Positions 27,951 through 40,500 of a DNA stretch of 64,000 nucleotides are shown one piece after another (positions within the stretch are counted from its first letter, which is position 1; every line of letters starts with the position of its first letter). The translations under genes and the position numbers were made by a program. The notes under the pieces were generated by a model that searched no databases, was not told where the DNA came from, and worked only from the letters and a program-made list of their open reading frames with translations. This DNA comes from Pyrocephalus nanus (taxonomy: Eukaryota; Chordata; Aves; Passeriformes; Tyrannidae), in the NCBI GenBank assembly GCA_038380795.1, contig CM076260.1, positions 35,188,634 through 35,252,633 of the forward strand, written 5' to 3'.

Positions 27951-30313
27951 AATGACAACGTCCTGCCTGAGTATGGGGCAGGTAATCTGTAGTGCATGCT
28001 GTGTCAGCAAGGCATTTGTCATACACCAACAGCGATCATCTGGGTGACATATCAAAGAGTCTTTGCAGATGTCTCTGGAAGCATTACTGCCCCTATTGTA
28101 CTTCAAAAGAACTCAAGGACTATCTGGGAACATTTCTCTGAATTGGGATCCATTTTTCTGGTTTTCTGGTTTCTGCCATCTTACATTTAAATATGGCATC
28201 TGGTTTTCTTCTTACTGAGAACCATATACCAAGTATAGTAACCAGGAAAGGGTGGGGAGGTGTTTTCCTTTGGGTTAGTGAAAAATATTGCCTGAGGAAT
28301 GGAAACACCGCTTTGATTGTGATACAGCCTCTATTTTTATTACTTTTCTCTGTAAAATACAATAAAAACATTGTGGGAAATATATAGTCAATTATCTGCA
28401 GCGGAAAGGAATATACGGGGGATGGAGCACCAAGTTCCACCCTTGTCTTGTCTTTCACTGTGAGACAGACTATGGCTCAAAAACTGCAGAAGCACGAAGT
28501 TAAAAACAAAATATGACCATGTAAAATGCAAGAAGCCAGTTATCCATCTGAAAAGCACCACAAAGGGACAGTAAAATGCCCAAGAGAGTTATGACTACAG
28601 CTGCTGCATGGGTAAAGCACTCTGGAACAGAGAGGGGGACCGCTCAGGGTCTGAAAATGTGGTATCCATAAAGCTCAAGTCAGGGGCACCATTACCACTG
28701 GCCACAGTTGAGACCAGGTTTCCTCCAGTGTGCTCTGAATTTATTCTTGGCTCTATACTATTGCATCCAAATAAAATCCAGTGGTGTGCAAATGAACATA
28801 AGGGTGCAGCACAGTCAAAGTGGCTGCAGTACTGACAAAGGCCAAGTCTGTGCCAGGCCACACCAGCTTTTGGGCAGCGTAAGTATTTTCACATCCTTCC
28901 TGACCAGTCTTCAATGTCAGGTCTCATTTTAGGCTACAGCCCCCCTAACGTGGGTAATTACCCTTGTGAGAGGTGCTCTGAGTTTTGTTTGGATAGAACG
29001 GTACACTGTGGGTGCCATCACAGCACCTGTGAAATTCCATAAGGGTGTGGTGGGACTGCAGGGTATACCTGGGCTATCTGCATTCTCCTGCCGTTCCCTC
29101 CTGCAAACCTGGAGCACCGCTGCTTGTCTTCAAACCTGGCTATTACTGCCAATATTTAGAAAGGCCACAATGGAAAAATGGGGAAATTTATCCAGCTTAT
29201 GGAGGTTTAAGGCTCATTCTGGTGGAACATGTTGGGTATTAACTAATTAAGTGTCATAATATGAAGGTGACAGATAAAGTTCAGGAAAATGTTTCTATTT
29301 GCCTACAGTATTTTTATTCTTTCTGATAGCAGTGCTGATCTATTTACTAAGCCTTCTTAAAAACATTTACTTTATAGGCTTCAAATTCTCAAATTTGCTG
29401 GAGCTGCTCTGTCTGGGCACTGAGCACCAAACTATCTGAGATAGTTTTACGGCCAAGTCAACATCATTTTGCAAGAATAAGTGGTTAGTGCATAGGACTT
29501 ATGCTTTTTTGGGTAACGAACTCCTTTTCAGAGCTTGAAGGTAACATCACTGACAAGAAACAAAGTGGAATTCTCTAGAAGTTTCCTACTGAAGCAAGTC
29601 ATCACCTCTTACAAGTGTGTGTCATCTTGGCATGCCTGTGTTTTGAATTAACTGGGTAGCTGAGGAATATGGTGGAACATAAGGCAGAATAAGAATTTTC
29701 CTGTATTTTTCCATATATTAAACTGACATATCAACAACTTTGTGTTAAATACAAGGCGAAAGATTGAATCTGAGGTTCGCATTAATGAAGAGCTCAACTG
29801 ATGAGTTAATATATCTTGTCAGCTGAAGTGCAAAGTCAGCTCACAAAAACCACTAACTCATTAGGTAATTAGATAAATTGCAAACTTTTTAAACATACCT
29901 ATGTACAGACTAAAGCTATATTATCTTCACAGGAAAAATATACCCTTAAAATCTGTGAGCTACTTCTTCTGGTGATTTATATTTCTTCTGCTGAACTGCT
30001 CACAGTACAAGCTTATTAGTATTAAAGACAAAAATGTCCATGGCTTTCAACTTTCTCCTGATGTCCTCTGCTGAAGCAGAAATGAACCCTCTCAGAGTCT
30101 GATTGTGCTATTCAAAAAAAAAAAAAAAAGGCTCTTCTCTTATTAAAAACAGAAGCTTTCATTCTCTCTGGAGGCCTGATCAAGCATTTCATGCCTACTT
30201 CTCTTGCCCTAATTCTGGTCATTTGCAACAATGCTGGTGTTAAGTGACTATGAAACCAGAATCTCTAAAGTAATCAGATTTTCAGGCCCTGTGTTCTATG
30301 TCACAGAGAATCA

Positions 30314-30319
30314 TTTATT
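30314..30319 (-). terminator. First canonical AATAAA 3' of TBX18 on its strand
   Basis: AATAAA on the minus strand, 3467 nt beyond the last base of the stop codon. It is the first canonical hexamer I found scanning downstream. Its use would imply a 3' UTR of about 3.5 kb. Confidence 0.2.
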
Positions 30320-31734
30320 GCAGTACAACAGGAAATAAGCCCACTATGCATAACAGTATTTCTGGAGGAAGAAATGTTGCTCATTGCTAAGTAACAGTAT
30401 ACTCAGATGATAATAGTACACTCAGATGATAGGTTGCAAATTGTCAAATCAATTGATTTTTGCATTTAGAACTAGCAGAACAGAAGCAAATGACCAACGA
30501 AACGGGCAGAGTACCAAGCTCTGCTCAAGTCACAAGGAAGTGCTAACTTCCCAGATCCAACTGATATGGAGCAGCTGAACTGGTGCTGGCAGATGGGATG
30601 CCATGGGCTACAAGGACACAGCCAAGCTCCATCACTGGCTAAAGAGCCTGGCAAGCAGCTCAGCCCTTTTTCCCATGTTAAATCCTCACAGCTCTGCTAT
30701 CAGCCTCAGTATCTCCTTTTACACAACATTTGTTGGGACCTTTGTGTACAAATAAGAGAGAATTTTAACAGCAGATGGTTAAACCACGTCAGAACCACAT
30801 CACAACTGTGAACTAGCTGCAGCTTGTTGTATTAGGTCTTTGAAATCCAGAGTTTACCTCAGAGTCACTTCCTTTGTTCTTGCAGAAGTTGTAGAGAAAA
30901 AAAAAGGCCCAAGCCCCTCAGTTTTCCAAATGTACTAAAAAGTGTTTGAATACACACTTTAATATATTTTCTGTGGCATTTTTGTAAAATACAGATATAT
31001 AATTATAGATATAATGCATATATAGCATTTACTGTATTGATAAAAAGCTAGTCTTTTCACAATGACACACCAGTATTTACAATATGATTCAATTTTTAAG
31101 GAACAAATGAAACAATATTGTATGGTTATATGGTAAGAATAATTTGAGGAAAAAAAAGAGACCAGTTCTAAAAAATTCCCAGATGATAAAGTCTTGTCAG
31201 GAGCACCTCCATGAACATCTGTGCACAACCCTTTTTTTCTCCTTATAAGAATGTGATTTAGCTCTTCCACATTTCTACATAGTCACAGCCCTTAAGATAA
31301 CATGGGTGATTACCCTTTTTCAAGTACAGATTAATTGTACCATCTTTGCCATTTCAAGATTTGTCCAACTACAAAATTCCAAAGTTTTGGCTAGAGCAAA
31401 AATTGCTATACATAAGTTACTTGTTAATTTAAACCAATAAAGCTATGACAATTTACATAACTGAAAACCTGCCCAACTTCTACACATTTTAGAACCCTTT
31501 CACGAATCATTAGTGTGAGTTTGAGTAGCATGTTCAGCATTGCAGGTCTTTTCTTTAAGATCTGCCTTAAGGACACCACAATGCCAAAATAAGCAACAAA
31601 CCTGAAGTACACAAATGCTCATCTTATCCTCATATATGAACACTTCCTAGCCATTCATCTGTAACTTACTGTCCATAGCACAGAAGATGTAAAGATGATC
31701 ATCTTCAATGCACTGTCACTCTTTTCTGTGAGGC

Positions 31735-31875
31735 ATGAAGTGCTATTACCACATTTTACAGAAGAAAAAAAAATCTGGTATAGAGAGACTGAGTGAACTG
31801 CTCAAGGTCACTTAGGAAGTTTGAGACAGCAAAGAAGCAAACCCACATCTCAATTGCATCCTCTTGTCTTTTCAA
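31735..31875 (+). mobile_element. MIR-type SINE relic
   Basis: The order of motifs follows the MIR core: ccacattttacagaag, tagagagactgagtgaactg, then ctcaaggtcacttagga and gcaaacccacatctc. This mirrors the family's 'ttttacagatgaggaaactgag, cttgcccaaggtcac, gaacccaggtct' layout. It is heavily diverged and carries an expanded A run. It lies about 2 kb 3' of the TBX18 stop. Confidence 0.7.
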
Positions 31876-32724
31876 CTTTGAATGAGAACTTTTTATGTAT
31901 CTTCTTTAACAGAAACAAATATGCAAGCAATAAAAATAAAGCCTTCTGCAGGCACAGGCTTCAAGATAGCTGTGGTTTCTCTTCTATTCCCAAACAGTAA
32001 GAGGAGATAGCAAGAGGGTTGTTTCTGCATGCTTTATCTCCATCCCACTAAAGAAATACTAGCTGAAATGAGTCCTTCTTGAAGTGGAAGTGGTTAAGCC
32101 CACTATTTGCCAGAAAAGACACAGGAACGCTTGAGAAACATGTTTCACCAAAAAAATCTAAAAAACGTAAAACTTGAAAGGCCTTAATCTCCTTCAATGC
32201 TTACTGGGAAAACATTTTCATCTGTATTTGTACCCACTTTATAACGCCTTCATATCACCTTCACAGTATAAATGAGGCTTAGAATACTGTTGAAGATTAC
32301 CTGTTCTTTCAAGCATTAAAATTAGTTGCATAACCTCTGTGATTAAACTCTGACAAATGGGCGGCTGAGAGGCAGCTTTTGCAGAAGGACTGATACACAC
32401 CTGTGCTGTGCAGGTGCAGATGAGGGCAGAAATTTCACCATAACAAGTGTTTCCCTGTGTCCTTGTCACTCTGGAGAAGCATCAGGAGCAGATTGTGATC
32501 TACGTTCTTACAAGTGCCATTTAAAAACCAGAGGTGGGAATGAAGGAAGCCTCTCCAACTGAGGGAAAAAAACTGACAGAAATAAAGCAACAGGAAGTCA
32601 GGTATGACAATGTTCTGCTTCCAGAAACACTTGTGGGCCAAGTGGGTCATCTGCCGAACAGATACAGGTGATGTATTTTCGAGATACTGAGATACTTTTG
32701 CCCTTACTAAAAAAAGTAAAAAAT

Positions 32725-32853
32725 AACAAAAAAAAAAAAAAAAACAAAAAAAAAAAAAAAAAACAAAAAACAAAAAACAAAACCACCCCCCCAAAAACAA
32801 AACAAAAACCCACCAAACCAAACAAAAAACACAACAAACACACAAACAAAACA
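32725..32853. repeat. A/C-only low-complexity tract (129 nt)
   Basis: No G or T on the plus strand over about 129 nt: two long A runs joined by single C residues, then AAACAAA/ACCC mixtures. On the TBX18 strand it would be U/G-only RNA if transcribed. Confidence 0.9.
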
Positions 32854-33036
32854 GGTAAAACCAATAATGGAATTTCTCATTCTGCTCACTTTTTTTTTTC
32901 CTAAATCAAGCCTGCATTTTTCTTTAAAAAAAGTAAAAATACAGAAACAAAGACAGTAAATGTCTTATAGGTGATATTTATGGAGGAAAAATTGTATCAA
33001 GCCCTTCCTTTGACAAAAACTAAGCACCCTGAACTT

Positions 33037-33055
33037 CATTCCTTACTAAGGAATG
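33037..33055. repeat. Inverted repeat containing two TEAD-like (M-CAT) motifs
   Basis: 9-nt arms CATTCCTTA and TAAGGAATG flank a single C, 730 nt 3' of the TBX18 stop. CATTCC/GGAATG is the TEAD-family recognition core. Confidence 0.85.
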
Positions 33056-33442
33056 CTGCTTCAAGTGCTGCTGGTTTAAATTATTCCTATCACCACAATT
33101 TGAATACGTATTATTAGTCTTCAAATATCTAACCATAAATCTAGACTAATGCTGAAAAAAAAAATCCTAGTGAGAATGCTGTGCTGTTGATAAGCTAAAA
33201 ACTACGTATAATGAGACGGCAAACTAATCTTTCAATTCACTTTGTAAATAATCCATTAGCTAAACTTCTATTTTAGGCTAGATGCTTCATGCTTAACACT
33301 TTCAAGTCCAAATATCCTTCATACCCCTTATAACAGAGAAGAAACTTGTAAAATGCCTTTGGTGCATCAGCTTATCGTTGTATGAATGTTTTAAAGAAAC
33401 TCACTAGTACTATAGGAAATGTAAGTGGGCTTGTTTGTGTTG

Positions 33443-33448
33443 TTTAAT
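33443..33448 (-). terminator. Candidate variant polyadenylation signal ATTAAA
   Basis: ATTAAA on the minus strand about 340 nt 3' of the TBX18 stop codon. It is the commonest variant of the AATAAA hexamer, but a 6-mer occurs often by chance in AT-rich DNA. Confidence 0.25.
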
Positions 33449-33669
33449 ACTCCAAGTGTCATTTCGTTCTTTAAAGGCGTTGGAACAGACGAGGGGAAAG
33501 GGGGAGGAAGTCTTGCTTAATTTGTTGCATATGTCCCAATGTGTTATACAACTAAGTGTATTATACCAGAAAACGAAAGCAGTCTGCAACACAGCAAATT
33601 CTGAGTAACTCAAAATAGGAAAATAATCTGGCCACAAGCAAGTCAAAATTTCAGTAAAACTTCCTCTCA

Positions 33670-33698
33670 TATTATATATATATATATACACACACACT
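33670..33698. repeat. (TA)n(CA)n microsatellite in probable TBX18 3' UTR
   Basis: Compound dinucleotide repeat about 90-115 nt 3' of the stop codon. Confidence 0.85.
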
Positions 33699-33785
33699 TT
33701 ACAAGCTACATCGAGTGTCCCTTCATATTCCAAAAGAAATACGTTGTAGACACCAAACATACTGTACTTCTACTTAAAGGCTTCA

Positions 33786-34510
33786 TCAAACCATATGTGC
33801 AGACACTTGAGAAGACGAGAGTGTCAAGCTTCCTAGGGTCCTAGAGTCAAAGAAATTTTGCTGCCCCCCACTGCTAAGTAAGTGCACTCCTTCCACGGGG
33901 GGCAACATCTGCCGATCCGTCATGGTTCCACTTGGCGAGGACCCCAAGAAACTTCCTTGGGAAGAAACGATTTTCTCAGGACTGGCAGCCAGTTTAGGAG
34001 ATGTGGAAAAGTTATATCCATAGAGCGCACAGGGACTGTGCAGTCTAAACGTGTTGTAGGAGCCTTGGTGGGTTTGATTAGTGGTAAAGGCATTGCTGGA
34101 TGGGGACGGCATGATGTACTGGAGCTGTGGAGACATCCCTGAAATCTGCATAGATAAGCCAGTCTGCGGGCAGCTGAATGCATCCCCATCATTGCCACTC
34201 ATAGACATATTCACAGTTGTGCTGCTCGACACACCGACATAGGAGGGAGTCCTCGGGGGTGCGAACGTCTCACTGGTTTGGTTTGTGAGCCTGTTGTAGG
34301 TTTCAGCCAAGGAAGTGCTGTATCTGTTCAGGGTCAAGCCTGAGCGGGCACAAGCTGTGTAATCAGCTGGAGCAAGGGTACACAGCTGGCTAGTGTTGGG
34401 ATTGAGGTGGAAGGCTGGAGATGAGCAAGGGGAACCCGGTAAAAGATGAGGGTGGGTAGATGGCACTCCACTCCCAGATCCCTGGAGTAAAGTAGAGGAA
34501 CCTGCATTTC
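33786..34510 (-). CDS. TBX18: TBX18 terminal coding exon 8 (C-terminal region, stop)
   Basis: 725 nt encoding residues 352-592 and TGA at 33788-33786. The acceptor is TCTCTTCCAG|GAAATG. The product is rich in Ser, Thr, Pro and Gln, with no catalytic or zinc-binding motif. Recognisable TBX18 landmarks are [74 protein letters not shown] and the tail [10 protein letters not shown]-box proteins use this region for transcriptional regulation and cofactor contacts. The whole exon is open and undamaged. Confidence 0.97.
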
Positions 34511-37500
34511 CTGGAAGAGAATGTTACAGCGTAAGAAGCGTGTTGAGGAAAGTTGACTTCCTAGGTGACAAATCAAGACCTTTGTCTTTTTTAATAACAC
34601 TTGACATGAAGCACAACTCAAATTAATTAAAAAAATCTTTTACATATATGTGCAGGAGGGTGTGTGAGTAAACCACTTGCATATTTCTACAGAAACAACT
34701 TGACTGAGAAAGAAAACTGAAGTTGCATTTTTATAAATGTCACTCAATACTTAGAGCTCCCACCCAAAAGATTAACTGCTCCTTATATGACACTGGAAGG
34801 AAACTGCATGGCAGTTAAGATGTAGCCAAGTGACTACCACATCACAGGAAGCCTTCTTCAAATTGATGATTTTTGATGTGCCTGTGTTCTCACTACAGTC
34901 TGGAGTGTGTTTTAAGCACTCTGTGCCTGACTGTCACTATCAGAGCACCAGCTGAGGAACCAGCTGCTTAGCTCAGATGAGAAAGGCTTCCACAGATAAC
35001 AGCTTCAGAAAAGTTTCTAACTTCAGAACAAAAAAATCCCAACTAAAAACAAAAAAAAAATCTGAGAACAAAATTTCAGAACAACTTCAGCAAGTGTTTA
35101 GGCTGAATACTGCACACAGCTGCTTCACTTCTTGAACAGGTAAGATTGTAGCAACCTGTTTGCAAATTGTTCGTTTACTGATATAAGAACTTTTTACATT
35201 ACAAATACCATTGCTGAATGCTCCTGAAAACACACTGCTATAGGTGAAACCTTCTCTCAGGACTGAAAGTTTCCCAGCTGCAAGAAGCACTTCCTTTCTT
35301 AAAGAGATTGTATCTTCGTGAAAACTGAGTGTAGAAAAATTAATTTGGGCCTTTCACAGTCTCCCAGGAAGAAGGTCTCAACAAGGAAGACTCTCCCATT
35401 TGTGAATCATATTAACAGTCAAACAGCTGGATGCTGCAAAGAGATACATGTTGTCAATAAGACGTTATCTAGCAGTAACTGATCACTAGATAGGTGAGCT
35501 AGTGAAAAGAAACATACATTATTAGTGAACAATGCCTGCTGCTTCTTGCTCTGTTAACAGGACACCACAAACTCAAAGCATCAGTAGACACTGCCACATT
35601 CCAGAAATCCTGGTATAAGACATATTTTTTCTTCCAGTCTACGTCAATGCCTCCACCACCTGAAGACAGGCATTTTCAGCATTAATAAGCCAGGCAAATT
35701 TCTAATGGGGTCTTTCAGAAAGTCTCTAAACCACCCTAATGTCTAAGGTATAGATGACTAAAGACTTTGCAAGGATCCCAGTTTCCATCCTCAGAATATC
35801 AACAGTAACTTCAACAAGCTCCTTAACCCCAGGCAACAGCAGAACAGGAAGTGAGAAGTTCATGGCAGCAGTTCCCCTGCTCTCAAATAATGCTCCTACA
35901 TACAAACAGGGCAATAAAGCTGGTCTGTCTCCTAAATGGATTAACTGCATAGTGAGCTGTCTCTCAGTCTTACAGTCTGACAAGGCATTTCAGGTTTGAT
36001 GCTAATTTCTCATTGCAGGCCTTTTCTACGAGACTGTCCCTCACCCCCGTATTCCACCCAAAACTCTGCCAACACTCAGCCAATGTATCTGTAACTTGGC
36101 ACAAAACCGTCTTTTGAGTTGCCCACGTCAAGCATTGATGCTCTAGATTCCTCAAAGGAATGAGCTCAGAAGCTGATAAAAGTTATTTCTCTGAATTTCT
36201 GTATTTTCTGGATTTTTGCTCTGAAAATGTTTAATAGCTTTGCAATACATTATCAAGAAAGCAGACTGGATCTTTGTAAATTTGGTGGCAGGAAACATGA
36301 AGAATTGGGAGCAATATGTCTGATTTTGTTGGGAGAAAGAAAAGAAGTTTAATATTTGCACTGAGGTTCTCTGGAAATAAAATAATTCAGAAAAGAGTAC
36401 AGAGATTCCACTCTCTGCCCAAAAAGGCCATTTAAATATTTCTCTCATTCATGGAACTACATGTATGATGGGGAAAGTGGAAACCCCATTTTTTCAAGCT
36501 CTAGAATGCAGATAAAGTTTGTTGGCACATTTACTGAAAAATTTTTAGGTCTTTAAGAATCAGGAAGGCATTCCAAAAAGAAACACAGTAAAGCTTGCTG
36601 CTATTTTCTGTTACTTAAGAGGACATTTGTTCTCTCACTCCCTTTTTTTTCTCTTAAAAACAAAAGAAATTCCTGCATTGGAGTTTGAATGTGTACAACA
36701 GATGTTGTATATAAATGATCTCTACCTTTTGTACGGCCAGTGCATTGCTCTAAGGAATAAGCTATTCAATCCTTAAATTGAATAATTTAAACCCTTAAAC
36801 TGGAATTCTCCTCTACGTGTGATCTGATTTATCTTTACAATCTAACATTTTTATTGCCACAGTGGTTGAATTAGCATTACCTTTCTAGCTTAGAATAGCT
36901 CTGACGAGAGGTGATGGCCTGCATTGGGGTTAGTTGGTTGATTTTTCTCTACAAGTAACACAGAGGCTTTTGTAAAGTATGATGGGCAAAGCTTTATCTT
37001 CATGTGTTTTTCTTTTGAAACAACACAAAGACAGCCATTATTACCTTGTTTGGGTATCCCAGGTATATCTTCAAATGTAAGCGTCCTCAGTGAAGGTCTC
37101 CAGAAGGCATAGGACTCTACCAGAGCTTCCAGTCCCATTCTATTTAGAACAAGAGAACCAAGGTGTCATGAAAGCAAGCTGTATTTCTTCACACATCTCT
37201 GGATACTCTACCTCAGAAACACATAAAAATTAGTAACATTTCAGGATAATTTTGAAGTTGATTTTGCTTTGTAGAAAAGAGCCTTACATCCTATCCATGA
37301 GTTCACTGAGATCTGCTACCACTGGGCTTGCAGTAGACAGACTTTTCCAGTTCCGTAAGTCTGGCTCTCTGTTTCAATATTTTGGGCCTCTAGAGAGGGC
37401 TATTTGAGTGGGGAGCCTTGGCTAAAGTTATGCTAAATGTTTTCCTAGTATGATATTTCCTTAAGAGATCATTCCTCTGCCTCTAACTGCCAGGTGGATG

Positions 37501-40500
37501 TTCTATTTCTGCCCAGAACAAAGGTGATCCACTGACAATTTCCATTAAAATAGGATTCCCATTCATTACTGATGAGCTGGAAAATTACACTTAGAACGTA
37601 AGCAAGGCTTGGGTGTTCAGCTCTTTCTCCACTAAAATGTATAAAGCAATGTTGTGTCTCAGTTATTATGTGTTGAGCAAAAGACCCTTACAGACCAAAA
37701 ACCTTCAGCGATTTTCTTTCAACAGTATAATGAGAAAATTGAAATAACTAGGTAGATAGTGCTGGCAGACACTATTTATAAGAATCTCTGTTTCCTGAAG
37801 GTAAAGGCCCATTTGTTTTCTGACAATTATTTATGAATAATGCACCTCAGAGGTATAAATACTCAGAGGTATAATTTTGCTGTTATTTTTGGCTGCTGGG
37901 TCCCCGAGGCCTGTTAAATGTCAGCATCAGGCACACACCAAACACAAGTGCTTGCCTTTGAGCAGTAGCACTCTGTAAACTCGAATTATGCAAATAGCCC
38001 AATTTGAAGCAACCAACATGTTCTGATACTGCTCCTTCCCCACTGCATTTCCAGCAGGAACACAAATGTGTGTCAGGAAACATTTATAAAGTATTTATTA
38101 CCTGAACCTGAACTAAAAAGATAGCCTTAATTTTCTGCAGTAATGGTGAATTTTCAATTCTAGTTAAAGTGGAGATAAAAGCCACCTCCTGGAGGAGTGT
38201 AGCCAAGGCGATAATTTATACAAGATGCCTTCGAACAATTTCCACATTTTATCACCACCCTAATTTGCGCTATCAAATGGCCAAGTTTATTTAACAAAAC
38301 AGTTATGTTTTTCCTGAAGTATTTAAAGGGAGAAATTCTGGTCCTTTCCTGAGTAAAAGTTTTTATAGGGTCAAACTTAAGGCCCAACTGAAGAATGAAA
38401 CTATTCTCAGCACATAAATTCTGTTGCACTTTGCAAATGCACAGGGAATGCTTTTAAAAGGTGAAGCTACTGATTTCTGTAAAATAAGCTGTGGGACTGA
38501 ACAGGAATGACCTGAAAGGGAATATTTTTAATTAAACAGAATTATTACATGCAGCAGTGCAGAGTAAGATAGCTGTAATAATTAAAGCAATATTGAAAAG
38601 CTGGATAGATTTTTACCACAGTATTTTTTTAAACTTCTGTTGCTGTCTGAAATGTCCTAATGATAAATACACCGGCTACAACAATGAAGATAACAGAACC
38701 TTAACATTCCATTTCAATACTTACTAATAATCAGTTAAGTAAACCAATAGACATTTTCCTTGACAATCTAAGCTGCATTCTCAAACCCTCCTATTCGGTA
38801 CCACAGAGACTATCAAAGAAAACAGAATAACTGACTTCAGTAAATCAATGTCAATTTGCAATGGACAAGAGTTTGCAGACACTTCTGTAACGACTGTGTT
38901 TGTACAGTAGAAGCATTCAGACCTCAGCTAAAGGCTGCTCCAAAACATTTTACAGAGGCTGGCCCTTCCCTCAGGACCGGCCTTCTTAATCCATTTCCAT
39001 AAAATATAACTGTCTTTCAATTAAAATATCCTGCTTTTTTTTTAAATGCCTGAACCAAACTATTACCAGCAGTCAAACAAAAAAACCCTCTCTGCATATC
39101 CCCAGTCCTACAACTGGATCCGTGTGGTTGCAGATGCTGAACTCTTACAGCACTTACATCGTCCTCAGGTAATACCAGAGCTGTTCGGCCTTGTTAAAAC
39201 CCATTCAAAACTGGTTTCTGAACAATTCTTTCTATTTTAAAGGGAATCTTCTCTTGTTTCATATAACATTATGGAAGAAATTCTAAGTCCACCTAAACTC
39301 ATCCACTTCAGAGGATCAGGATTTCACACTTACGAGGTTCCTTAGTACTTACTTTATAGTTCTACAAAAAGCAAGCATACCAGAGACACTGCCCATGGAG
39401 AGCTTTCAAATAGGGCATGTACGGCAACTCTTTCCTTCCCCAAGTTCACACAGCATGTTTTGCTTCTTTATCACTGCATTTACCTGGAAGCTATTGTTCA
39501 CCTAATTTCTAACTAGAAGGTTACAAAGGAGAGCAAAATTCTACTTATGTCAGTGCCTGGGACATCATTTCCAGGCCCCAGAACAAAGCATGGCTGATTG
39601 TTTCTCAACAGAAGACAAAATCTCAGAGATACTGAAAAGATACTTAGAATTAATTCCTATAGATCTTTACAATTACCCTACTCCTTCTGTAAGTATTCAT
39701 CTTCCAAAAACTACTTTTATTTGCTGTCCAGTCTCAACTTTTATGTAACTCAGGTGGAAGCAAAAAACAGGCTTTAATGCTGTAGCCTCTGCTAACAGAG
39801 AAGCTCAATAAAAGCAGCTATCAAAAAGAAACTCTCTGATCATTCCTACCAGCACACAGTCTGCTCCTTTCTCTGCAAGGCCAGGGCATAAATATAGCAG
39901 CTGTAGACACCAAACGCAACGTGGTCACTGGGACTGATGTATATTTTACACCATAATGAAACGCTGCTTTTTTTAGCTGAAACGGTTTAACATACAATTC
40001 ATAGCAGGCTTGAGTAGTTTGCATTAAACAGTCTTTGGATAAAATACCTCATCAGCACTGGCAGCCCAGACTAGACTCAAGCCTCCATTTTGCACTACTC
40101 AGATTTCCCATTGCTATTTTCAAGGATTCACAGATCAAGAGAGAACAAGCAATTAATCAGTCCACCCACAACAGCAGAAATGGAAACCATCCTTTTTTCA
40201 AAGTCTTTTATAGCCTACTAGGAAAGGCATTCACCTAGGAAGTGGATTTAAAACTCCTCAGACTAAATAGACACTTGAACACAGGTCTCCCACCTCCTAT
40301 GCAAGTGTACTAAACATAAGGTTACTGCACAAACTAACTTAGTTTTTAAGAGAAAACAACAAGCCATTCATCCATATTAAATGCCACTTACATGTAAGAG
40401 AACCTGGGCTTATAGTTTGACAATGGTATTTGCAATTTGTGTCTCCAGCCAGGAGAAAGAGAAGATTTCAAGAGCAGCCTGAAATCACAGACCTGAGTAT

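Larger units (their letters stand above)
24111..30313. other. Intergenic, no gene recognised
   Basis: Noncoding by inspection. The longest open frame, minus strand 27039-26620 (139 codons), has no recognisable domain. It contains a possible MIR at ~27130, poly-A runs at 27469-27483 and 30114-30129 and the hairpin at 27928-27950. Confidence 0.55.
30314..33785 (-). other. TBX18: Probable TBX18 3' UTR and/or immediate 3' flank (end not determined)
   Basis: The 3' UTR must start at 33785 and run to lower coordinates, but its end cannot be fixed from sequence. By eye there is no canonical AATAAA on the minus strand until 30319-30314. The variant ATTAAA occurs at 33448-33443 (about 340 nt after the stop) and at 30963-30958. 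The stretch is AT-rich and contains a (TA)n(CA)n microsatellite, the A/C-only tract and a MIR-like relic. Confidence 0.4.

Noticed and set aside
30395..30433. Duplicated 'actcagatgata' motif
   Set aside because: Two short imperfect copies only (12-13 nt); trivial local duplication.
32435..32904. Phe/Cys-rich or Lys/Asn-rich open frames
   Set aside because: Translation of the A/C-only low-complexity tract; not coding.
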